NCBI GenBank assembly: GCA_964388275.1
Contig: CAYLZD010000001.1
Span: 124,001 to 188,000, forward strand
Origin: JARYLZ01 sp964388275
GTDB lineage: Bacteria; Bacteroidota; Ignavibacteria; SZUA-365
Length of the DNA stretch: 64,000 nucleotides
Direction of reading: 5' to 3'
In this document: positions 1 to 8,814 of the stretch, one piece after another
Layout of the letters: each line of letters opens with the position of its first letter
How positions within the stretch are numbered: position 1 is the first letter of the stretch
Position numbers and translations under genes: made by a program
Notes under the pieces: generated by a model
Database searches by the model: none
What the model saw: only the letters and a program-made list of their open reading frames with translations
What the model was told of the DNA's origin: nothing

Positions 1-1
1 C

Positions 2-871
2 ATATCCGTGCGGCGTGCCGGCGCCGTGGAATTCGGAACACGGACGGAATTGAAAAACCTCAATTCCTTCCGCAATGTCGAGAGAGCTCTCCGGCATGAA
101 GTCGACAGGCATATTTCCATCATCGAGAGCGGCGGGGCCGTTGTGCAGGAAACACTGCAATGGGACGCAGGCAGGGGAATCACCACGTCCATGCGAGGCA
201 AGGAGGAAGCGCATGATTACCGCTATTTTCCGGAACCGGATCTACCGCCCGTCATAGTGGACGAAGACCGGATAAGCCGGATCAGAAGCCGGCTGCCTGA
301 AAATCCGCTCGCGAGAAAAGACCGATTCATGCGCGCCTACGGCTTGTCGCATTACGACGCAGACGTGCTCACCTCGGAGAAGCCGCTCGCAGACTATTTC
401 GAAGCGACCGCCGCTTCACTGGGTTCCGGCGATCCGGTTACCTTCAAGGCCGCCTGCAATTGGATCATGGGAGACTATCTGAGAATCATGCGGGAGATGA
501 AGAGACCGCTTTCGAATCCTGCCGCGCCGCCGCCGGCGCTTGCCGAATTGCTCAACATGATCGATGAAGGTCTGATCAGCGGCAAAATGGCCAAGGAACT
601 ATTTGAGGATACCATTGCATGCGGCGAGATGCCGCGGACTCTCGCCGAGCGGAGCGGACTTGTCCAGATATCCGACGAGATAATGCTCGCCTCGCTGATC
701 GCACGGATACTTGGCGAAAACATGGAATCCGTACGCAAGTATCACGGCGGCCGCGAGAATGTTTTAGGATTCTTTGTAGGGCAGGTGATGAAAGAGACAC
801 GAGGCCGTGCGCATCCGCAGATCGTGAACGATCTGCTGAAGGCGGAACTTGAAAGACTCCGGGATGCCTGA
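2..871 (+). CDS. gatB: Asp/Glu-tRNA(Asn/Gln) amidotransferase subunit B, 3' part
   Basis: This is the C-terminal part of GatB, which hands ammonia to glutamate or aspartate mischarged on tRNA-Gln or tRNA-Asn as part of the GatCAB complex. The reading frame is already open at base 2, so the true start lies left of the window. The visible part opens with the end of the catalytic cradle (FGTRTELKNLNSF, then HDYRYFPEPDLPP, both hallmark GatB strings). It continues into the helical and YqeY-like tail domain that contacts tRNA (about 150 C-terminal residues, ending GRAHPQIVNDLLKAEL). The stop is at 869-871, followed by a 71-base gap to the glycosyltransferase. Nothing looks damaged; only the N-terminal portion is missing. 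Confidence 0.95.
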   Translation: MSVRRAGAVEFGTRTELKNLNSFRNVERALRHEVDRHISIIESGGAVVQETLQWDAGRGITTSMRGKEEAHDYRYFPEPDLPPVIVDEDRISRIRSRLPENPLARKDRFMRAYGLSHYDADVLTSEKPLADYFEATAASLGSGDPVTFKAACNWIMGDYLRIMREMKRPLSNPAAPPPALAELLNMIDEGLISGKMAKELFEDTIACGEMPRTLAERSGLVQISDEIMLASLIARILGENMESVRKYHGGRENVLGFFVGQVMKETRGRAHPQIVNDLLKAELERLRDA

Positions 872-942
872 GCAAACCGGCAGGATCAGTTCACTTCCGC
901 GCCCCGCACAACCCGGCAGCGCACGCCGGCAGCCGTGACAAC

Positions 943-2061
943 ATGCCTTCAAGTCTCGACATTTTTTTCATCCTCTGCGCCGTCGCCTCGTCCGCCGCAT
1001 TCGTCGCGATATCGATCGGATATTCAAGGGTCCGGAGATTCAGCGAGGGATCGAGATCCGGCGCAGCGGCGACCGTCGTAATAACCGCTCATAATGAAGC
1101 AGAGAACATGTGCGGCCTGATGAAGTCGCTTTCCCGGCAAAGAGCGTCAAGAGATTCCTTCCGTGTCGTGATAGTCGACGACAGGTCGAGCGACGGCACC
1201 GCGGCTTCGGCCTCAAGCATGTCAGGCGACCTCGATCCGACAATCATCCGGGTTGATGAAGTTCCGGAGAACACAGCGCCGAAGAAGTACGCACTGCATA
1301 CGGGTATAATCGCGGCTTCGGGGGACGTGATCCTCCTTACCGATGCCGATTGCAGGCCTCAAGCCGGCTGGATAGAGTCCATGTTGAGGGAATTTTCAGA
1401 CGGCGCGCAAATCGTGTTGGGTATTTCCCCGGAACGCGGCAGCGGTGCGGCCGGATCGTATTCCGCGTATGAATCCGCTCGCACCGCGGCTCTGTACATC
1501 GCCGCGGCGCGATTCCGACAGCCTTACATGTCCGTTGGGAGGAATTGGGGATTTCGGAAATCGCTCTATGACGCCGCCGGCGGGCTTCCGCCCATTTACG
1601 GGATTCTCGGAGGCGACGACGATCTTCTTTTACAGCGGATGCTCCGACTCCGCCCCGCGGTGTCCGTTCTTACTGCGCCTGACACACATTGCCCGACTCG
1701 GTCCCCGTCGAACTTCGGAGATATTGCGAGACGCAAGCTGCGGCATTACAGCGTGTCGATGCATTATCCGATCCCAGCGATGCTCGCGCTGGGATTACTC
1801 ACTTTCACCGAGATCTGTTCATTTTTCATAGCTCCGGTGTATTTCGGCGCGTTCCGAGGAATAAATCCCCTGGTATGCGTCGCCGCCGCGCTGCTGAAAG
1901 CATTCTACGACACCGGGTTGCTTGTTCCGGCTTTCAGTGAATCCGGCTTGCGCACGGACGGAATTGCGGCGAGATCGAGAATAGCTCTCCTCGAGTTGTT
2001 CCATCTCGTTTTCTCCACCGTCACCGGACTGCTGTCATTCGTCCTGAAACCCCGCTGGTGA
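943..2061 (+). CDS. Membrane family-2 glycosyltransferase
   Basis: A 372-residue GT-A fold glycosyltransferase (family 2). An N-terminal membrane segment (about residues 6-28) precedes the catalytic domain. That domain shows TVVITAHNEAEN near 44-55, VIVDDRSSDGT near 76-86, and the metal-binding DAD at 134-136. The acceptor-side motif is GGDDDLLLQRML. Two or three hydrophobic segments close the protein, the arrangement of processive or lipid-acceptor GT2 enzymes of the inner membrane. It is the first gene of a plus-strand cassette: its stop lies three bases before the next ATG. The sugar and acceptor cannot be told from sequence. There is no strong ribosome binding site before ATG 943, but no better in-frame start is visible. 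Confidence 0.85.
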   Translation: MPSSLDIFFILCAVASSAAFVAISIGYSRVRRFSEGSRSGAAATVVITAHNEAENMCGLMKSLSRQRASRDSFRVVIVDDRSSDGTAASASSMSGDLDPTIIRVDEVPENTAPKKYALHTGIIAASGDVILLTDADCRPQAGWIESMLREFSDGAQIVLGISPERGSGAAGSYSAYESARTAALYIAAARFRQPYMSVGRNWGFRKSLYDAAGGLPPIYGILGGDDDLLLQRMLRLRPAVSVLTAPDTHCPTRSPSNFGDIARRKLRHYSVSMHYPIPAMLALGLLTFTEICSFFIAPVYFGAFRGINPLVCVAAALLKAFYDTGLLVPAFSESGLRTDGIAARSRIALLELFHLVFSTVTGLLSFVLKPRW

Positions 2062-2064
2062 TCC

Positions 2065-2904
2065 ATGACCGACCGGGATACATTCAGCAGCGCCTATATA
2101 ATCGACGAGAAGCATCCGAACAGCAGACGCTGGCAAAGGGCCGTCGACACGGCGTTGCTACGCGGCAGAATCGCAGCCGGCATGCTGGAATCGGATTGCG
2201 ATCTCAAAGGCAAAAGAATACTCGATATCGGCGCCGGAGTCGGCGGAACAGCGGTCGTTCTTCGGGATCTTGGAGCTGAGGTTACAGCCGTGGACCGGAA
2301 TCCAGAGCGCGTTGCCGCAATACTTGCCTTGCCCGGCGGCATTGACGCGAGAACGGCCGACGCGGGCGATCTGCCCTTCACAGCGGGCAGTTTCGATGCG
2401 GTCATATTGCAGGACGTGATCGAGCATTGCATCGACGCCGCATCCGTGCTGCGCGAAATCCGGCGGGTGCTGCGCCCCGGAGGACTCGCATATCTCAGCA
2501 CACCGAACCGTCATTCGCCCATCAACGTCCTTGCCGATCCTCATTGGGGCTTGCCGCTGCTCACGCTGCTGAACGAAACCGCTCTCAGAAGAGTCTTGCG
2601 CATTGTGCGTCCAGCGGATGCCGATCGCGACGACCTGGCCCGGCTCTTCAGTTTCGACCGTCTTCATGGAATCCTGCGCGAGACCGGATTCTCGATCTCA
2701 TTGCGCACGAAGCAGATCGCGGCGGCATTCGCCCAATCTCCGCGATCCGTCGTCTGGAGCCGTTTGCACCTCTCGATCGCGGCGTTCATGAAGGCTGCCG
2801 GCTTGCATCACATGCTTGTAAGAGTTGCCAACGACAAGCCCGGATTTCTCAATCGATACATCACACCCTCCTGGCATATTATCTGCAGAAAGGGAACTCC
2901 ATGA
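2065..2904 (+). CDS. Class I SAM-dependent methyltransferase
   Basis: A 279-residue Rossmann-fold methyltransferase. The SAM motif I is ILDIGAGVGG at about residues 52-61, and the acidic ribose-binding residue sits in VTAVDRNPERV near 73-83. It also has the post-I segment ADAGDLPF, the motif DAVILQDVIEHC, and LRPGGLAYLSTPNRHSP, all typical of the UbiE/Methyltransf_11 group. The C-terminal third is family-specific and gives no substrate clue. It starts four bases after the glycosyltransferase stop, and its TGA overlaps the ATG of the radical SAM gene (ATGA at 2901-2904), so the three are very probably translationally coupled. The presence of glycosyltransferase and radical SAM partners suggests modification of a glycan, lipid or secondary metabolite; this is inference. 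Confidence 0.85.
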   Translation: MTDRDTFSSAYIIDEKHPNSRRWQRAVDTALLRGRIAAGMLESDCDLKGKRILDIGAGVGGTAVVLRDLGAEVTAVDRNPERVAAILALPGGIDARTADAGDLPFTAGSFDAVILQDVIEHCIDAASVLREIRRVLRPGGLAYLSTPNRHSPINVLADPHWGLPLLTLLNETALRRVLRIVRPADADRDDLARLFSFDRLHGILRETGFSISLRTKQIAAAFAQSPRSVVWSRLHLSIAAFMKAAGLHHMLVRVANDKPGFLNRYITPSWHIICRKGTP

Positions 2905-3911
2905 AAACGGTCGCCGCGCTGCATCTGCTGCGCTGCATCACGCCGCGCCGCGCGCTTAATCTCGTCCTCGCCCTGCTCTCGTACAAGCTGTCGGACCGGA
3001 CGGGCAGGACAATCGTATGGGGAATGCCGTATACGCTCACCATAGAGCCGACGAATCTTTGCAACCTGAGATGTCCGGAATGCCCTTCCGGAAACGGAAC
3101 GATGACGCGGCCTTCTGGCATGATGTCCCTCGACTTCTACAAGCGTCTCATCGACGACATCAAGGGCGACACCTTTTACCTGCAGCTGTTCTTTCAGGGG
3201 GAACCGACTATAAATCCGCTGTTGCCGGATATGATAAGATATGCCAGGACAAAACGGATGTATGTATCCGCAAGCACAAATGCGAATTTTGTGAGACCGG
3301 ACACTGTCGCGGAACTGTTGGAGAGCGGGCTTGACAGGCTCATCGTATCACTCGACGGGCTCAGCGACGAGACCTACCGGATTTACAGGATCGGAGGCAA
3401 ACTCGAAAAAGTGCTCGCGGCTCTCGAATCGATAAAGCAACTCAAATCCCGGGATGTCGGTGTGCGCAGCGAAATCATCATACAATTTCTCGTGACCAGG
3501 CAGAACGAGCATGAAATCCCCGAAGCGCGGGCGCTGGCCCGGCGTTACGGCGCGACTCTCGCTTTGAAGACGATTCAAGTCTACTCGCTGGAAGGCGCCG
3601 GGAAATTCCTTCCGGAGAATGAACGCTACAGACGTTACCGGATGGAGGACGGCAAGCTGCGCGTCAAGGCGGCACTGAAGAACAGATGCGTTAGACTATG
3701 GGAGCGCGGGGTCGTAACCTGGGACGGAACCGTCGTGCCTTGCTGTTTCGATAAAGACGCGCGGTATCCACTCGGTTCCACGTCGGAACTCTCCTTCAGC
3801 GAAATCTGGAAGTCCCCCGCATATCAGGACTTCCGACGAAAAATTCTCACCGACCGCCGCGGAGTGGAGATGTGCACCAATTGTACGGAAGGATTGCGTG
3901 TGTACCGCTGA
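2901..3911 (+). CDS. Radical SAM/SPASM-type protein
   Basis: A 336-residue radical SAM enzyme. The CxxxCxxC [4Fe-4S] cluster motif is TNLCNLRCPEC (C54, C58, C61). It is followed by the SAM-contact strand region (YLQLFFQGEPTINP) and LIVSLDGLSDETY. The C-terminal part has a SPASM/Twitch-like cysteine set (CVRLW, VVPCCFDKD, MCTNCTEG) expected to hold one or two auxiliary Fe-S clusters. The frame is open upstream to 2427, but that stretch is a shadow of the methyltransferase gene. ATG 2901 is chosen because it makes the ATGA overlap and leaves a normal N-terminus. SPASM proteins modify peptides, enzymes or small molecules; no precursor peptide gene is visible beside it. A PqqD-like gene lies 3.5 kb away on the other strand. 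Confidence 0.85.
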   Translation: MKTVAALHLLRCITPRRALNLVLALLSYKLSDRTGRTIVWGMPYTLTIEPTNLCNLRCPECPSGNGTMTRPSGMMSLDFYKRLIDDIKGDTFYLQLFFQGEPTINPLLPDMIRYARTKRMYVSASTNANFVRPDTVAELLESGLDRLIVSLDGLSDETYRIYRIGGKLEKVLAALESIKQLKSRDVGVRSEIIIQFLVTRQNEHEIPEARALARRYGATLALKTIQVYSLEGAGKFLPENERYRRYRMEDGKLRVKAALKNRCVRLWERGVVTWDGTVVPCCFDKDARYPLGSTSELSFSEIWKSPAYQDFRRKILTDRRGVEMCTNCTEGLRVYR

Positions 3912-4009
3912 AAGTGGTATACGCTCTTGACGAGGCTTTTCTTAGATTGCGCACACCGGTGACGCATGCGGGAATGTATCGAAAGCACCGAGAACAAACG
4001 CAGGCTCAA

Positions 4010-5779
4010 ATGAAAGCTGAAGATAATCCATTTGCCGAAACGAGCGGAAAGCGGGACGAATCGTCTGAAGGAGTCTCCGACAGCGCAGCTCTGCTCGAGT
4101 TGAGCAGGATGCTCAACTCGTCGCAGGACCTGGATTTCATTCTCGCGAACGTACTGCTCACGGCAATGGGAAAACTGCTGATCGGCAAAAGCGTGGCGCT
4201 TGTGGAAGCCAGCCCCGGCGTCTATTCGATCCGCGCAATGAAAGGCATCGCGGAAGCGGACATGGAGCAGAGTTTCACGCTTGAAGTCGGCCGGCGCTCC
4301 TTCTTTCTGATCGACGAATTCGACGCCGCGGAAGACGATGGGACGAGGAGTTTCATCGACTGCTGTCTCAATTGCGGACTCGCGGCACTTATACCCGTCA
4401 CACTCGGCGAGCGAATGGTGGGCGTGCTCGGAGTAGGACCGAAGGCGACGGGACGCTGTTTCGACTCGGCGGACATCACATTTTTGACTTCCCTCGCCGC
4501 CGTAGCCGCCAGCGCGGTCCTGAACGCTCTGACCATCGCCGATCTCCAGAAAAGCAACCGCCGACTCGATGCCAAGGTGCAGGAGATGAACACGCTATTC
4601 GAGATGAGCCGCGAGATGAATTCAACTTTCGACGAATCCAAGATACTGCGTCTGCTCGGATACGTGCTGATGGGACAGCTGCGCGCGATGCGCTACGCCG
4701 TATACACGGATAACGGCGGGCAGATTCGTCCCGCTCTTCTCAAGCTCCCCGGCTTGGAACGTGACGTGCTCCAGCCCTCGGAGCTTTCGGGCATTACGGA
4801 AGCCGTCCGGTTTTGCCGGGAGCGACAGCCGGCCAACGAAGCGGAGCGCCGTCTTGCCGCGGCGGGGATAAAGGTGCTGCTCCCCATGCGTGCCGGCGAC
4901 AGAACGCTCGGACTGCTGTGCCTCGGCGACAGACTGGGCGGCGCCGCATACGAGGATGCGGACGTGGAATACCTGGCGGCGCTTTCGAACATTGCGATGT
5001 CGGCTATCGAGAACTCGCGCTTCGTGCGCGAGATGGTGGAGAAACGCGAGTTGGAAAGAGAACTGTCGCTCGCGCGAACCATACAGAAAGGCCTGCTGCC
5101 CGCCGTGATAAAATCCCCCGAAGGTTACGATATCGCGGCGGTCAACGAGTCTTCGTTGCAGGTCGGAGGCGATTATTACGATGTGATTCCCTTGTCGGAA
5201 CATGAATACGTGCTCGGCATCGGAGATGTGTCCGGCAAAGGCGTACCCGCCTCTCTGCTCATGGCCAATGTTCAGGCGGCGCTGCGAGCGATCGCGCCAT
5301 TGCGCCTTCCCATGGATGAAGCCACGCAGCGCCTAAACGCGATAGTCTACTCGAACACGCAAGCCGACACTTTCATCACTTTTTTCTGGGGCATTCTTGA
5401 TGCGCGCTCGAACATTTTCACTTACGTCAATGCGGGACACAATCCGCCGTATCTGTTCCGCGCGGACGGCGAATTCGAAGCCATGATGACCGGCGGTCTG
5501 ATACTAGGCGTACTGGACGAGCAAGTGCCATACGATATCGCGTCCGTGATTTTACGTCCAGGCGACACGATCATCGCCTACACCGACGGCGTGAACGAGG
5601 CTATGTCGCAGGAGATGAAGGAATACGGAAACGAAAGGCTGGAGGCGTTGTTGCGCAAGCTGGCTGGACGCCCGGCGGCGGAAATAATCGACCGCGTAAG
5701 AGAGGACATTCTGCGGCATACAACCGGAGCAAAACAGAGCGACGACATCACAATGCTTGCCTTGAGGCGCCAACGTTAA
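4010..5779 (+). CDS. GAF-GAF-SpoIIE PP2C phosphatase
   Basis: A cytoplasmic signalling protein of about 589 residues with two GAF-like sensor domains and a C-terminal SpoIIE/RsbU-type PP2C phosphatase domain. Phosphatase hallmarks are VGGDYYDV, GDVSGKGVPASLLM, YVNAGHNPPYL, AYTDGVNEA and the terminal DDITMLALR. These include the Asp residues that bind Mn/Mg. Such enzymes usually dephosphorylate STAS-domain anti-anti-sigma proteins in partner-switch systems. A STAS gene is present at 43897-44256, but 38 kb away. The frame is open from 3872, overlapping the radical SAM gene by 40 bases. ATG 4010 is chosen because it gives a sensible N-terminus (MKAEDNPFAE); ATG 3974 is an alternative. It ends the plus-strand cassette and converges on the MFS gene. 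Confidence 0.85.
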   Translation: MKAEDNPFAETSGKRDESSEGVSDSAALLELSRMLNSSQDLDFILANVLLTAMGKLLIGKSVALVEASPGVYSIRAMKGIAEADMEQSFTLEVGRRSFFLIDEFDAAEDDGTRSFIDCCLNCGLAALIPVTLGERMVGVLGVGPKATGRCFDSADITFLTSLAAVAASAVLNALTIADLQKSNRRLDAKVQEMNTLFEMSREMNSTFDESKILRLLGYVLMGQLRAMRYAVYTDNGGQIRPALLKLPGLERDVLQPSELSGITEAVRFCRERQPANEAERRLAAAGIKVLLPMRAGDRTLGLLCLGDRLGGAAYEDADVEYLAALSNIAMSAIENSRFVREMVEKRELERELSLARTIQKGLLPAVIKSPEGYDIAAVNESSLQVGGDYYDVIPLSEHEYVLGIGDVSGKGVPASLLMANVQAALRAIAPLRLPMDEATQRLNAIVYSNTQADTFITFFWGILDARSNIFTYVNAGHNPPYLFRADGEFEAMMTGGLILGVLDEQVPYDIASVILRPGDTIIAYTDGVNEAMSQEMKEYGNERLEALLRKLAGRPAAEIIDRVREDILRHTTGAKQSDDITMLALRRQR

Positions 5780-5981
5780 ACCGGCATGCCAATTCGCACA
5801 GTGACGGCAGCGGATTCAGCCGCCGTTCCGGAGACTCGTTACAGCGGTGTTACGTCACACTACAACGGAGACCGGATACGCGGGCGGCGTTAGGACGCAA
5901 CACTCGCCTCTTCGATCGTCTGAACGGCACTGTTCGGACCCCACGATTCGGTCCGGCAACCGAACCTCGCGATTACACGCG
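5780..5981. other. Convergent intergenic region
   Basis: This 202-base gap lies between the stops of the SpoIIE-type gene (+) and the MFS transporter gene (-). I see only weak, GC-rich partial inverted repeats near 5806-5825 and no clear T-tract terminator. The open frames crossing it are shadows of the transporter. Confidence 0.5.
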
Positions 5982-7331
5982 TCAGAGCGGCTCGACGGCG
6001 CGTTCCAACCCGTGTCCGCTGCTGCCGGCGTCCTCCCGTTTCAGGAGATAAGCGAAAAGAAGGCCCAGCACACCAAGCGCGGCGAACATGAGTATCGTCC
6101 AGGTGTAGTCGAACGCCGCACCCGATTCCGCGCCCGGATTGGCTGCATCCAGGATCCATCCGGCCAGAATCGGGAAAGCCCAGAGACCCAGGTTTTGAAG
6201 CGATGCCATGGCGCCGTAAGCCGTACCGAGGCGCTTTTCTTCGACGATCAAGGCAACAGACGGCCACATAGCCGCGGGCACCAGCGAAAACGCAATGCCG
6301 AGTATGAACATAGCCACGTACGGCGTCAGATGCGTGAGAGCGAGAACCAGGTGCGTAACGATGAGCAACATAGAACCCACCAGCATCAGGGAAGCGCGTT
6401 TACCGCGTTTATCGACGAACAGACCGAAAATGGGCGTAAAAACAATGGTTCCCCAGATAATCAAACTCGAAAGAACGCCGCTCCATTCTATGTCGAGACC
6501 GAATTTGTTGTGGAGCAGGTCGGGACAGTAGGCCTGGAAAGGAAATACCGCCGAATAGAAGGTGACGCAAAGCAAAATCACGTAGAGAAAGGACTTGTTC
6601 TTCAGCAACGCGCTTATGTCCGACAAGCGGAATTGCTCGTCCGGCCCCAGAACGCCGTCGCGCTCTTTCGAACCGCCGGAAGCGGCGTCATAGGCGAGGT
6701 AGAGGAGCCAGAACAGAAATCCGGCCGTCATGGTGATTGCTGCAATCCACAGCGCCCAGGTCCAACCGGACGGGCCGGAGATGAGCTGCGGTGAAAAGAT
6801 AAGCGCTGCAGCGGTACCGAGCCGGGCTATGGCGATATTTACCGCGAAAGCCAGGGCCAACTCCCTGCCCTTGAACCATTTCACCATGACTTTGTTGATG
6901 ACGACGATGCTAGTCTCGGCGCCGAGGCCGAAGAGCAGGCGACCCAGCATCATCATTTTCAACTGAGGGGAGTAATCCGACAGAATTGAGGAAATTGCGC
7001 CATACCCGAAGCCGCCCGCCAAGAAGGCATCGGAGGCACCCCAAGCGGTAACAAGGGCGCCGAGCGCGCAGAAGAATACAAACAGGGTTCCGGTGCGTCG
7101 AATACCCCATCTATCGAGTATGATCCCGCCGAAAATCGCCATCAGCAGAAAGGTGTTCGGGAAAGAATAAAACGAAACGATGAGTCCGTAATCGACGTTG
7201 CTGAAGCCCAGTTCGGACTGCATGACGGATTTGATGGACGACATCGCGTCGTACACATAATAGTTGGCCGCGATCACGACGCTCACTAGGGCGAGCACGA
7301 TCCAGCGGGCGTAAGGTTTTACGGTTTTCAT
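5982..7331 (-). CDS. MFS transporter (MFSD1-like)
   Basis: A 449-residue major facilitator superfamily permease with about 12 membrane segments. The MFS signature between TM2 and TM3 is GGIILDRWGIRRTG, with the equivalent LFVDKRGKRAS in the second half. The segment LLFGLGAETSIVVINKVMVKWFKGRELALAFA strongly recalls the FGxGxE...WFKGKEL region of the MFSD1 family, known in animals as a lysosomal dipeptide carrier. The bacterial members are poorly characterised, so the substrate is not assigned. The start ATG at 7331 gives a short basic N-terminus before TM1. It is probably cotranscribed with the PqqD-like gene 66 bases upstream. Confidence 0.8.
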   Translation of the reverse strand: MKTVKPYARWIVLALVSVVIAANYYVYDAMSSIKSVMQSELGFSNVDYGLIVSFYSFPNTFLLMAIFGGIILDRWGIRRTGTLFVFFCALGALVTAWGASDAFLAGGFGYGAISSILSDYSPQLKMMMLGRLLFGLGAETSIVVINKVMVKWFKGRELALAFAVNIAIARLGTAAALIFSPQLISGPSGWTWALWIAAITMTAGFLFWLLYLAYDAASGGSKERDGVLGPDEQFRLSDISALLKNKSFLYVILLCVTFYSAVFPFQAYCPDLLHNKFGLDIEWSGVLSSLIIWGTIVFTPIFGLFVDKRGKRASLMLVGSMLLIVTHLVLALTHLTPYVAMFILGIAFSLVPAAMWPSVALIVEEKRLGTAYGAMASLQNLGLWAFPILAGWILDAANPGAESGAAFDYTWTILMFAALGVLGLLFAYLLKREDAGSSGHGLERAVEPL

Positions 7332-7397
7332 TTTCTTAATCCGGACGTAGGCAGGGTGTTTCCAGCCTGCCGATTTAGAATTCCGACAAACGGCTTA

Positions 7398-7769
7398 TCA
7401 GACTGTACCGCCTTCCCGCGTGCGGAAGCGGATGAAACCCCTGCGTTCCAACTGACGCATGAACACGGCGATCCGTTCGAGCACCGGTTCGACTTCTTGG
7501 CCGAAGGATTCCTTCAATCCCGCTGCAATCCCGGATACATCGGAATGTCCATCGATTCTGAGCCAAACATCCGAACCGAAACGATCCAGAGAGATCTTGA
7601 TGAAAGGATATTTCGCCCTCGGAACGAGGTACTTCTGCATCCATGCAACGTGAAAGCGGGGCATATCCACGACCACGAGACCGTCGTCCTTCACTGAGTG
7701 GGCGAACAACCGTTCCGGAATGAGCTCCAGAAGGTTTATTTCCGCTTTAGATCTGCGTTTAAACAACAT
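7398..7769 (-). CDS. PqqD-like family protein
   Basis: A 123-residue protein of the PqqD-like fold, a winged-helix peptide-binding module also called a RiPP recognition element. Conserved family features are INLLELIPERL, the strand-rich middle (YPFIKISLDRFGSDVWLRIDG), and the helix pair DVSGIAAGLKESFGQEVEPVLERIAVFMRQLERRGFIRF. This stand-alone version with an N-terminal FKRR extension is widespread in Bacteroidota relatives and is not tied to PQQ synthesis. The frame is open to 7841, but ATG 7769 gives the family's usual length and N-terminus (MLFKRRSKAEINLLE). It is transcribed away from the nuo cluster. Whether it serves the radical SAM enzyme upstream is unknown. Confidence 0.75.
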   Translation of the reverse strand: MLFKRRSKAEINLLELIPERLFAHSVKDDGLVVVDMPRFHVAWMQKYLVPRAKYPFIKISLDRFGSDVWLRIDGHSDVSGIAAGLKESFGQEVEPVLERIAVFMRQLERRGFIRFRTREGGTV

Positions 7770-7842
7770 GGATAAATATACACAGGCGACGGGAGAGGAA
7801 ATAATTGGAGGGAGCCTTCCCTCGTTACGCTCGGAATTCACG

Positions 7843-7871
7843 TTGTAAAATCAACCCGATGCGGCTATATT
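7843..7871 (+). promoter_or_regulatory. Candidate sigma-70-type promoter of the nuoJ cluster
   Basis: TTGTAA at 7843-7848 and TATATT at 7866-7871 are separated by exactly 17 bases, giving 4/6 and 5/6 matches to the vegetative consensus. Transcription would start near 7878, about 33 bases before the chosen nuoJ start. The promoter consensus of this lineage may differ from that of Proteobacteria, so this is only a candidate. Confidence 0.4.
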
Positions 7872-7910
7872 CAGGGGATTGTGTATCCGCAATCCATTCC
7901 CGGAGAGTTC

Positions 7911-8423
7911 GTGTCGACTGAAATGATAGTGTTTGCCGTCCTGGCCGCCATAGCGGTCGTATCTGGTGTCCTCGTCATCACACGGGCCAATCCCGTGCAC
8001 AGCGCGCTGTTCCTTATCGTGAATTTCGTCGCACTGGCAGTTCTGTACCTGTCGCTGAAAGCTCAGTTCGTGGCTATCATGCAGGTGATCGTGTACGCAG
8101 GCGCGATCATGGTGCTAGTACTTTTTGTGATCATGCTTCTGAATTTGCACGACGAGGAGCGGCTTCGGGTAAAACACGGATGGAGACAGGTGCTCGGGGC
8201 TCTTCTCTCGGCAGCTTTTCTTTTCATGCTCGTGCAGGCGGTATCCATTTACAGCGGACCCTTTCCTTTGGCGATATCGCCGGAAGCGGAACACATCGGG
8301 AGCGTGGAAGGCATAGGTGAAGTGCTTTACCGCGCCTTTCTTTTCCCGTTCGAGATGGCCTCCATTCTGCTGCTCGCCGCGATGGTCGGCGCCGTGGTTC
8401 TCGCAAAAAAGCGTTTCCCCTGA
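7911..8423 (+). CDS. nuoJ: NADH-quinone oxidoreductase subunit J
   Basis: A 170-residue membrane subunit of respiratory complex I with five hydrophobic segments. Hallmarks are NPVHSALFLIVNFVALAVLYLSL and the TM3 signature FVAIMQVIVYAGAIMVLVLFVIMLL, the segment that undergoes the pi-bulge transition coupling quinone chemistry to proton pumping. The frame opens at a GTG at 7881. GTG 7911 is preferred because GGAG at 7902-7905 sits five bases before it and the protein then begins MSTEMIVFAVLA, as family members do. NuoJ is the first gene of a nuoJKLMN block. The subunits nuoA-I are not in this window. Confidence 0.92.
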   Translation: MSTEMIVFAVLAAIAVVSGVLVITRANPVHSALFLIVNFVALAVLYLSLKAQFVAIMQVIVYAGAIMVLVLFVIMLLNLHDEERLRVKHGWRQVLGALLSAAFLFMLVQAVSIYSGPFPLAISPEAEHIGSVEGIGEVLYRAFLFPFEMASILLLAAMVGAVVLAKKRFP

Positions 8424-8448
8424 AACAGGTCGAACAGAATTTAATCAG

Positions 8449-8751
8449 ATGCCGACACTAACACATTACCTGATACTCAGCGCCGTCATGTTTTGCACCG
8501 GAGTTGCCGGCGTGCTGACAAGACGCAACGCCATAATTATTTTCATGAGCATCGAGCTCATGCTGAACTCGGTGAACCTGACCTTTGTGGCTTTCTCGGC
8601 CTTTCTCGGCGATTCCACCGGTCAGATCATCGTATTCTTCGTGATGGCGGTGGCGGCAGCCGAGGCGGCGGTCGGTCTCGCCATTGTGATAGCGCTGTTC
8701 CGCAACCGACAGACGGTAAACATCAACGATGTGAACATTCTCAAGTGGTGA
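8449..8751 (+). CDS. nuoK: NADH-quinone oxidoreductase subunit K
   Basis: A 100-residue three-helix complex I subunit homologous to MrpC. It has the two membrane glutamates in conserved context: FMSIELMLNSVNL in TM2 and AAAEAAVGLAIVIALFR in TM3. Family proteins are about 100 residues, so the upstream extension of the frame to 8317 is a shadow of nuoJ and ATG 8449 is the start. It lies 25 bases after nuoJ, inside the same transcription unit. Confidence 0.95.
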   Translation: MPTLTHYLILSAVMFCTGVAGVLTRRNAIIIFMSIELMLNSVNLTFVAFSAFLGDSTGQIIVFFVMAVAAAEAAVGLAIVIALFRNRQTVNINDVNILKW

Positions 8752-8814
8752 TGCGCGGAGCGTGACTGCCGCAGGCGCACCGCTTCCGCCGCCAGGAAAC
8801 ACAACGGAAACATC

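Noticed and set aside
5847..6794. 315-residue plus-strand frame
   Set aside because: It mirrors the 3' part of the MFS transporter gene; composition is atypical and no ribosome site is seen.
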